From: Nocardia grenadensis NBRC 108939
GTDB taxonomy: Bacteria; Actinomycetota; Actinomycetes; Mycobacteriales; Mycobacteriaceae
Reading direction: 5' to 3'
Length of the DNA stretch: 64,000 bases
Assembly (NCBI RefSeq): GCF_001613445.1
Contig: NZ_BDCJ01000013.1
Location: 62,001-126,000, forward strand
In this document: positions 58,767 through 64,000 of the stretch, piece by piece
Layout of the letters: each line of letters starts with the position of its first letter
How positions within the stretch are numbered: the stretch's first letter is position 1
The notes under the pieces: generated by a model
Seen by the model: only the letters and a program-made list of their open reading frames with translations
Told to the model about the DNA's origin: nothing
Databases searched by the model: none
Position numbers and translations under genes: made by a program

Positions 58767-59957
58767 CTATCCGGCGACCAGGGCGGCCGACGGCACTCCC
58801 GTGGTCGCCGCACGGTAGCGGTGACTCCGCTTCCCGAAGGTCGGGTGGCCGATGGCCCAGCCGCTGGTCGCCAGGATCGCCGCCTTGACCCCGGCTGCCG
58901 GGCGGCCGCGCAGCGCACCGGACCTCGCGCGGGCGTCACCGTCGACCAGCTGGAAGATCCCGTCCTTGCGGCCGAGACTGATGTGGTTGCCGAGATAGGA
59001 CAACGCGGTCGTTTCGACCTTGCGCCCGGTCCGGTCCCCGATGATCGCGGATGTCGCCTGCATACCGGTGAATCCCGCCGAAGCGCACGACATCGGCAAC
59101 GGCCGGCCGTTGTCGCCGATGACGAAGGCGCTGTCGCCGGCCACGTAGACATCGGGGTGGGAGACCGAACGCATCTGCCGGTCCACTTCGATCTGTCCGC
59201 CTGCCACCACCTCTAGGCCGCTGGCGGCGGCAATCGGATGGACGGCGAAACCGGCGGTCCACACGGTCGCGTCGGAGGCGAAAACGGTGCCGTCGGCGGC
59301 GACCGCCGCCGACGCCTCGACGCGTTCGATGGTGGTGTGCTCGTGGATCGTGATTCCGAACCGGTCGAAGGCGCGCAGCAGGTGCCGGCGGGCCTTCGAC
59401 CCCAGCCACCCACCCACCTCGCCGCCGGTGACGAGATCGACCCGCAGGCCCGGCCGGGCTTCGGCGATCTCGGTGACGGTCTCGATCGCGGTCAGGTTGC
59501 CGCCGACCACCAGCACCTTCCCGTCTTCGCCCAGTTCGTCCAAGCGGGTACGCAGGCGCAGTGCGGACGGCCGCGTGGCCACGTGGAAGGCGTGTTCGGC
59601 GACACCCGCGACGCCGTGCTCGGCGGCGGTGCTACCGAGTGCGTACAAGAGAGTGTCGTAGCCGAGCCGGTCGGTGCCCGCGGCATCCGCGACGGTGACG
59701 TTCCGACGCTCTACATCGACGCCGGTCACCCGCGCTGTCCGTAGCCGGATACCGGTACCCGCGAACACCTGCGACAGCGGCCGGTGCGGGAGATCCCGGC
59801 CGGCGGCGAGCTGATGCAGGCGCAACCGCTCCACGAAATCGGGTTCGGCGTTGACAACGGTGATCTGGAAGTCGTCGGAATGCAGTTGACGGGCGAGGTA
59901 TCCGGCGGAGAAGGCTCCGGCGTATCCGGCCCCGAGGACGACGATGCGATGCGGCAT
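58767..59957 (-). CDS. NAD(P)/FAD-dependent oxidoreductase, NDH-2-like
   Basis: 396 residues. FAD motif IVVLGAGYAGAFSAGYLA at the start, EPDFVERLRLHQLAAG near residue 47 (typical of this group), second Rossmann motif VLVVGGNLTAIETVTEIAE near residue 150 and DVYVAGDSAFV near residue 285. Likely moves electrons from NADH to quinone or an unknown acceptor. It starts 10 bases before the ECF41-type sigma gene, its presumed regulator partner. Upstream bases 59995-60016 contain two TGTC elements on the coding strand. Confidence 0.88.
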   Translation of the reverse strand: MPHRIVVLGAGYAGAFSAGYLARQLHSDDFQITVVNAEPDFVERLRLHQLAAGRDLPHRPLSQVFAGTGIRLRTARVTGVDVERRNVTVADAAGTDRLGYDTLLYALGSTAAEHGVAGVAEHAFHVATRPSALRLRTRLDELGEDGKVLVVGGNLTAIETVTEIAEARPGLRVDLVTGGEVGGWLGSKARRHLLRAFDRFGITIHEHTTIERVEASAAVAADGTVFASDATVWTAGFAVHPIAAASGLEVVAGGQIEVDRQMRSVSHPDVYVAGDSAFVIGDNGRPLPMSCASAGFTGMQATSAIIGDRTGRKVETTALSYLGNHISLGRKDGIFQLVDGDARARSGALRGRPAAGVKAAILATSGWAIGHPTFGKRSHRYRAATTGVPSAALVAG

Positions 59958-60071
59958 GGTTCGCTCCTGTCTGGTTCGCGTGCTTCCTGAACGAGACAGC
60001 TTCCGCGTTCCTGACAGCATCGAACGGTGAGGTGGATCACGCACGCGACCCGTACACACGCCACTACGCGA

Positions 60072-60097
60072 ACAGCCCCGGCCGGCACCGGGGCTGT
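60072..60097 (-). terminator. Terminator of the aldolase operon
   Basis: ACAGCCCCGG (60072-60081) and CCGGGGCTGT (60088-60097) form a perfect 10-bp stem around a 6-base loop, 44 bases beyond the aldolase stop. Confidence 0.75.
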
Positions 60098-60140
60098 CCA
60101 CTGTTCGGCCGTGGCGGATACCAGGACCGCCGCGGACCGG

Positions 60141-61187
60141 TCAGGCAGGCTGTTGTTCGGCCTTCTGCTCGGCCAGCATGGTGAGCGCGATATCGACGAT
60201 CATGTCCTCCTGACCGCCCACCAGCCGGCGCCGGCCGGCCTCCATAAGCAGGGTCCGGACATCGATCCCGTACCGTTCACTGGCCGCCTCGGCATGCCGC
60301 AGGAAGCTGGAGTACACGCCGGCATAGCCGAGCGTGAGAGTTTCCCGGTCCACCCGCACCGGCCGGTCCTGCAGCGGCCGGACCAGGTCGTCGGCGGCGT
60401 CCTGGAGCGCGAACACATCACAGCCGTGCTTCCAGCCGAGCACATCGGCGACCGCCACGAACGCTTCGATCGGGGTATTGCCCGCGCCCGCACCGTGACC
60501 GGCCAGCGAGGCGTCCACCCGGGTGACCCCGTTCTCCACGGCCACCACCGAATTCGCCACCGACAGCGACAGGTTCTCATGGGCGTGGATACCGAGTTCG
60601 GTCGCCGGATCGAGGACGTCGCGGTAGGCCAGGATGCGGTCGCGGACACCGTTCATGGTGAGGCGGCCGCCGGAATCGGTGACATAGACGCAGTGCGCGC
60701 CGTAGCTCTCCATGAGCTTGGCCTGCGCGGCCAGCTCGGCCGGTTCGGCCATATGGCTCATCATCAGGAAGCCGGAGACGTCCATCCCGATCTCCCGCGC
60801 GGTGGCGATGTGCTGGGCGGCGACATCGGCCTCCGTGCAGTGGGTGGCCACCCGCACCGAGCGCACGCCCAGCCCCCAGGCCCGCCGCAGATCCTCGGCG
60901 GTACCCACACCGGGCAGCAGCAGGCTGGTCAGCCGCGCCTTCTTCAGGTTCGCGGCGGCGGCCTCGAGCCAGGTCCAATCGCTGTGCGACCCGGGACCGT
61001 AGTTCACCGAACCGCCGGCCAGCCCGTCCCCGTGCGCGACCTCGATGGCGTCGACACCGGCGGCATCGAGCGCGGCCACGATCTTGCCGACGTTCTCCGG
61101 GGTGATCCGGTGCCGGATTGCGTGCATACCGTCGCGCAGGGTCACATCCTGGACGAAGACGGTCGGCGCGGCGTCGGGCTCGCTCAT
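60141..61187 (-). CDS. 4-hydroxy-2-oxovalerate aldolase (BphI/HsaF type)
   Basis: 348 residues. HMG-CoA-lyase-like TIM barrel that cleaves a 4-hydroxy-2-oxoacid to pyruvate and an aldehyde. Shows VTLRDGMHAIRHRI (metal/proton-shuttle region), VDAIEVAHGDGLAGGS, GIHAHENLSLSVANS with the metal-binding HxH, and the C-terminal GGQEDMIVDIA. It overlaps its partner dehydrogenase by ATGA and works in a channelled complex with it. HsaF (steroid ring degradation) and BphI (aromatics) cannot be told apart with certainty. Confidence 0.95.
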   Translation of the reverse strand: MSEPDAAPTVFVQDVTLRDGMHAIRHRITPENVGKIVAALDAAGVDAIEVAHGDGLAGGSVNYGPGSHSDWTWLEAAAANLKKARLTSLLLPGVGTAEDLRRAWGLGVRSVRVATHCTEADVAAQHIATAREIGMDVSGFLMMSHMAEPAELAAQAKLMESYGAHCVYVTDSGGRLTMNGVRDRILAYRDVLDPATELGIHAHENLSLSVANSVVAVENGVTRVDASLAGHGAGAGNTPIEAFVAVADVLGWKHGCDVFALQDAADDLVRPLQDRPVRVDRETLTLGYAGVYSSFLRHAEAASERYGIDVRTLLMEAGRRRLVGGQEDMIVDIALTMLAEQKAEQQPA

Positions 61188-62155
61188 CGGGCGCTCTCTT
61201 TCTGCTGAGTGTTCTGCGCGATCCGCTCGGCGACCTGCAATCCGGCCGAGGTCATGATGTCGAGGTTGCCGGCGTAGGCGGGCAGGTAGTGGGCCGCGCC
61301 CTCGACCTCGAGGAACACCGACACCCGATGGGTCGGGAAGGAGTCGTTGTCCTTGGCGAGCAGGGTGTGCACCGGCTGATCCCCCGGAATGGCGTCGATC
61401 TGCACCTCCTGCTTGAGCCGGTAGCCGGGCACATAGGCCGCCACATCGTCGACCATCTTCGCCACCGAGGCCTTGATCTGCTCGTGCGAATCGGCATCGG
61501 GGGCGGTGACCAGGCAGAAAACCGTATCGCGCATGATCAGCGGCGGTTCGGCCGGATTCAGGATGATCACCGCTTTGCCGCGTTCCGCACCGCCCACGGT
61601 TTCGATGGCGTGCGCGGTGGTCTCGGTGAACTCGTCGATATTGGCACGGGTGCCGGGCCCGGCGGATTTCGACGCGATGGAGGCCACGATCTCGGCGTAG
61701 GCCACCGGCACCACCCGGGAGACAGCGGCCACGATCGGGATGGTCGCCTGACCGCCACAGGTCACCATGTTCACGTTCGGCGCGTCGAGGTGCTCCTCCA
61801 GGTTCACCGGCGGCACCACGAACGGCCCGATGGCCGCGGGGGTCAGGTCGATGAGACGTTTACCCAGCGGTGCCAGCCGCTCGTGGTTCTGTTTGTGCGC
61901 CTTGGCCGAGGTGGCGTCGAAGACGATCTCGATCTCGTCGAAGTTCGGCAGCGCGATCAGGCCCTCCACTCCCTCATGGGTGGTGGGCACCTTCAACCGG
62001 GCCGCCCGGGCGAGCCCGTCGGATTCCGGGTCGATACCGACCATGGCGCCCATCTCCAGGAACCGGGAATGGCGCAGGACTTTGATCATCAGGTCGGTGC
62101 CGATATTGCCCGAACCGATGATCGCGACCTTGGTGCGCGTGTTGTTGTCACTCAC
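61184..62155 (-). CDS. Acetaldehyde (acylating aldehyde) dehydrogenase (BphJ/HsaG type)
   Basis: 323 residues. NAD motif VAIIGSGNIGTDLM at the N-terminus, catalytic Cys in NMVTCGGQATIPIV near residue 127, and KSAGPGTRANIDEFTETTA. Converts acetaldehyde or propionaldehyde from the aldolase to the acyl-CoA with NAD and CoA. Overlaps both neighbouring genes by four bases, so hydratase, dehydrogenase and aldolase are co-translated. Confidence 0.95.
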   Translation of the reverse strand: MSDNNTRTKVAIIGSGNIGTDLMIKVLRHSRFLEMGAMVGIDPESDGLARAARLKVPTTHEGVEGLIALPNFDEIEIVFDATSAKAHKQNHERLAPLGKRLIDLTPAAIGPFVVPPVNLEEHLDAPNVNMVTCGGQATIPIVAAVSRVVPVAYAEIVASIASKSAGPGTRANIDEFTETTAHAIETVGGAERGKAVIILNPAEPPLIMRDTVFCLVTAPDADSHEQIKASVAKMVDDVAAYVPGYRLKQEVQIDAIPGDQPVHTLLAKDNDSFPTHRVSVFLEVEGAAHYLPAYAGNLDIMTSAGLQVAERIAQNTQQKESAR

Positions 62156-63000
62156 GGGGAGACCTCCGAAGCGGTGGTGAACGAAGCCGTGACCGTCCCG
62201 AGGCCGGAGATGGCGGCGGTGACGGTGGCGCCGGGGTGCAGCGGCCGCATCGGGCCGAGCGCGCCGGAGAGGATCACCTGTCCGGCCCGCAGCGGCTCAC
62301 CGAAGGTTCGGGCCTGTTGCGCGAGCCAGGACAGGGCATTGAGCGGGTCACCGAGGCAGGCGGCGCCGTTACCGGTCGACACTTCTTCCCCGTCGATGCG
62401 CATACTCATGGCGACGTCGACCGGTTCGAAGTCGTCCAGGGTCCGGCGCTCGGTGCCGAGCACGTAGAGACCGCTCGAGGCGTTGTCGGCGACGGTGTCG
62501 GCGAAGGAGATGTTCCAGTCGGTGATGCGACTGTCCACGATCTCCAGCGCGGCCACCGCCTCGGCGACGGCCGCGCGGCACTGCGCGATATCGAGCGGCC
62601 CCTCGGCGAGGTCCGCGCCGAGGACGAACGCGATCTCGGCCTCGGCCCGCGGCTGCAGGAGGCGGTCGATCGGGATCACGTCGCCGTCCGAGTACGCCAT
62701 ATCGGAGAACAGGACCCCGAAATCGGGCTGTTCCACGCCCAGCTGCTGCTGGACCGCCTGCGAGGTCGCGCCGATCTTGCGGCCGACCACCGTGATCTCC
62801 GGGGAGACCCGGGCGGCATTGAACCGCTCCTGGATCCGGTAGGCGGTAGCGATATCGTCCGGGCTGATCAACCCCTCCCGTAGCGGGGCACAGGTTCGGC
62901 GCGTCTCCGCGGCGGTGATCAGGCGAAGCGCGGCACGGGCGACGATCGACTCGTCTACGCCGGGCCCGCTGTCGCTGATGCTGTCGACAGTGGTGGCCAC
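62152..63000 (-). CDS. 2-keto-4-pentenoate hydratase-type enzyme (BphH/HsaE type)
   Basis: 282 residues of the fumarylacetoacetate-hydrolase-like hydratase family. Features: ISPDDIATAYRIQERFNAAR, KIGATSQAVQQQLGV and the metal site PRAEAEIAFVLG, then VDSRITDWNISFADTVADNASSG and LGDPLNALSWLAQQ. It hydrates 2-hydroxydienoates to 4-hydroxy-2-oxoacids, the substrate of the aldolase. The GTG at 63000 is preferred (GGAGG 5 bases upstream) over the GTG at 63003. First gene of the operon, divergent to IclR. Confidence 0.92.
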   Translation of the reverse strand: MATTVDSISDSGPGVDESIVARAALRLITAAETRRTCAPLREGLISPDDIATAYRIQERFNAARVSPEITVVGRKIGATSQAVQQQLGVEQPDFGVLFSDMAYSDGDVIPIDRLLQPRAEAEIAFVLGADLAEGPLDIAQCRAAVAEAVAALEIVDSRITDWNISFADTVADNASSGLYVLGTERRTLDDFEPVDVAMSMRIDGEEVSTGNGAACLGDPLNALSWLAQQARTFGEPLRAGQVILSGALGPMRPLHPGATVTAAISGLGTVTASFTTASEVSP

Positions 63001-63070
63001 CACGACCTCCGTTCTCCTCTTCGTCGGGGTGTCACCAGTGCACACCCTCGGAGCGGCTCTGCACAGTAAA

Positions 63071-63093
63071 GTGGTCCACTGACCGGACCAGTC
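63071..63093. promoter_or_regulatory. Inverted repeat between hydratase and IclR genes
   Basis: AGTGGTCC-N7-GGACCAGT, 7 of 8 pairs (inner TGGTCC/GGACCA perfect), at the centre of the 108-base divergent gap. It is the best candidate for the IclR operator. Confidence 0.55.
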
Positions 63094-63108
63094 TTCAGAA
63101 GGGCCGCA

Positions 63109-63876
63109 ATGCCGGACAACCACCTCGACGAGCGTTCCGTGCTGGGCCGGGCGCTGCTGATCCTGGAGGCGTTCGGGGTGGAGGACCAGGCCGTCGGACT
63201 CTCCGAACTGACCCGCCGCACCGGGCTGCCGAAGGCCACCGTGCACCGGATGTGCCGCGATCTGGTGACCGCGCGCCTGCTGAGTTCGGCACCGGAGGGC
63301 TACCGGCTCGGGCGCGGACTGTTCGAACTCGGTATGCGGGCGGCCACCGAGCGCACACTGCTCGAGGTCGCCGTACCCTTCCTCCAAGACCTGTTCGCCC
63401 GCACCCGCGAAACCGTGCACTTCGGCGTCCGCGACGGCGACGAGGTCGTCTACATCAGCAAGATCGGCGGCCACCGGCAGGCCCGCGCACCGTCCCGGAT
63501 CGGCGGCCGGATGCCGCTGTACTGCACCGCGATCGGTAAGGCGCTGCTCGCGCACTCCGGCCCCGACACCATCGACCGCATCCTGGCCGGACCGCTGTCC
63601 AGACGCACCCCGCGCACCGTGGTCGCCCCCGGCCTGCTGCGGATTCAGCTCACCCAGATCCTCGAACGCGGCGTGGCCTTCGAGCACGAGGAATCCGCAC
63701 CCGGCATCGTCTGTGTAGCCGCCCCCGTACTCAGTTTCGACGACCGGCCACTGGCGGCGATCTCGGTGACCGGCCCGGTCACCCGGTTCCACCCCGAATC
63801 CCACGCGGCATCGGTGCAGGCCGCCGCCGCGGGGGTGGCGTCCATCCTGGCCCGGCGGGCGCAGATTCCGGGGTAG
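63109..63876 (+). CDS. IclR-family transcriptional regulator
   Basis: 255 residues. N-terminal winged helix (LGRALLILEAFGVEDQAVGL, then SELTRRTGLPKATVHRMCRDL) and C-terminal effector domain (VHFGVRDGDEVVYISKIGG, MPLYCTAIGKALLA, GVAFEHEESAPGIVCVAAPV). IclR members often control aromatic-ring or steroid catabolic genes and respond to a pathway acid. Divergent to the meta-cleavage operon, its expected target. ATG 63109 follows AGAAGGG. Confidence 0.93.
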   Translation: MPDNHLDERSVLGRALLILEAFGVEDQAVGLSELTRRTGLPKATVHRMCRDLVTARLLSSAPEGYRLGRGLFELGMRAATERTLLEVAVPFLQDLFARTRETVHFGVRDGDEVVYISKIGGHRQARAPSRIGGRMPLYCTAIGKALLAHSGPDTIDRILAGPLSRRTPRTVVAPGLLRIQLTQILERGVAFEHEESAPGIVCVAAPVLSFDDRPLAAISVTGPVTRFHPESHAASVQAAAAGVASILARRAQIPG

Positions 63877-64000
63877 CGCCCCTCATCGAACACGCGCCGG
63901 ATTCGCTCCGCTTCACCGCCAGTACCTGCACGGTCATACCGGGACCGTGCTGGAACACCCCTTCGGCGATATCGCGGTCGACCTCCCGGCAATGCTCCAG
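63779..64000 (-). CDS. Unidentified gene, 3' end only (enters from the right edge)
   Basis: An open leftward frame of 74 codons runs in from the right edge. Its first part (EHCREVDRDIAEGVFQHGPG, then VQVLAVKRSE) has natural composition and GC-rich third positions; the last 35 codons run antisense to the end of the IclR gene and look low in complexity. I do not recognise the family. Overlap with IclR by nearly 100 bases makes the call uncertain. Confidence 0.35.
   Translation of the reverse strand: MEHCREVDRDIAEGVFQHGPGMTVQVLAVKRSESGACSMRGATPESAPAGPGWTPPPRRRPAPMPRGIRGGTG

Noticed and set aside
60027..61208. Long rightward frame antisense to the aldolase gene
   Set aside because: Shadow of a clearly conserved gene on the other strand; same holds for 61118-62467.
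1..64000. CRISPR array
   Set aside because: No set of regularly spaced repeats was seen; the short tandem repeats found are two or three copies only.

Overview
This is high-GC actinobacterial DNA, most likely from a Nocardia or a close mycolic-acid relative. The evidence is two adjacent MspA-type porin genes, a secreted LIP-family lipase, several deazaflavin (F420)-type oxidoreductases, a DtxR/IdeR-type iron box, two perfect KstR-type boxes, a conservon-type P450 and the frequent GTG starts with GTGA/ATGA overlaps. The assignment is inferred from gene content; no rRNA or species marker is present.

Layout. 0-2.7 kb: leftward siderophore ABC importer (two permeases, a truncated ATPase) with an iron box upstream. 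3.2-4.7 kb: two MspA porins closed by a strong terminator. 5-11.3 kb: YaeQ protein, an NTF2-like protein behind a MerR-type promoter, an MFS carrier, a two-component pair, and a KhtT-like/CBS/ArsB-NhaD permease operon. 11.3-22.6 kb: flavin monooxygenases, a WGR/beta-propeller protein, prolyl aminopeptidase, AlkB alkane hydroxylase, lipase, M20 amidohydrolase, acetyltransferase. 22.8-26.8 kb: a cluster of small unknown genes and a broken XRE regulator next to tRNA-Met(CAT), resembling the residue of an integrated element. 27-29.3 kb: small conserved proteins and a DedA protein.

29.3-38.8 kb looks like a steroid or branched acyl-CoA catabolic block: aldehyde dehydrogenase and acyl-CoA ligase, each behind a KstR-type box, enclose two DUF35 proteins, three thiolase-fold proteins (only one with catalytic Cys and His) and a TetR regulator. 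A Phd antitoxin with a frameshifted RelE toxin lies inside it. 38.8-39.1 kb holds gene debris. 39.5-49.5 kb: orphan P450 without ExxR, the 2-oxoglutarate-semialdehyde branch of glucarate degradation with its LysR regulator, an Rrf2/NDH-2 pair, a GntR/MFS pair and an acyl-CoA thioesterase.

49.8-57.0 kb is the most interesting block: a TcuA-like FAD dehydrogenase diverges from an MHS transporter, MmgE/PrpD protein, asparaginase-like amidase, NodB-fold imidase/allantoinase-like hydrolase and GntR regulator. Together they suggest a pathway in which a cyclic imide is opened, deamidated to a tricarballylate-like acid and oxidised towards cis-aconitate. No such pathway is demonstrated here. 57-64 kb: F420-type protein, ECF41-like sigma factor with an NDH-2-like oxidoreductase, and the hydratase/dehydrogenase/aldolase meta-cleavage operon (HsaEGF/BphHJI type) with a divergent IclR regulator.
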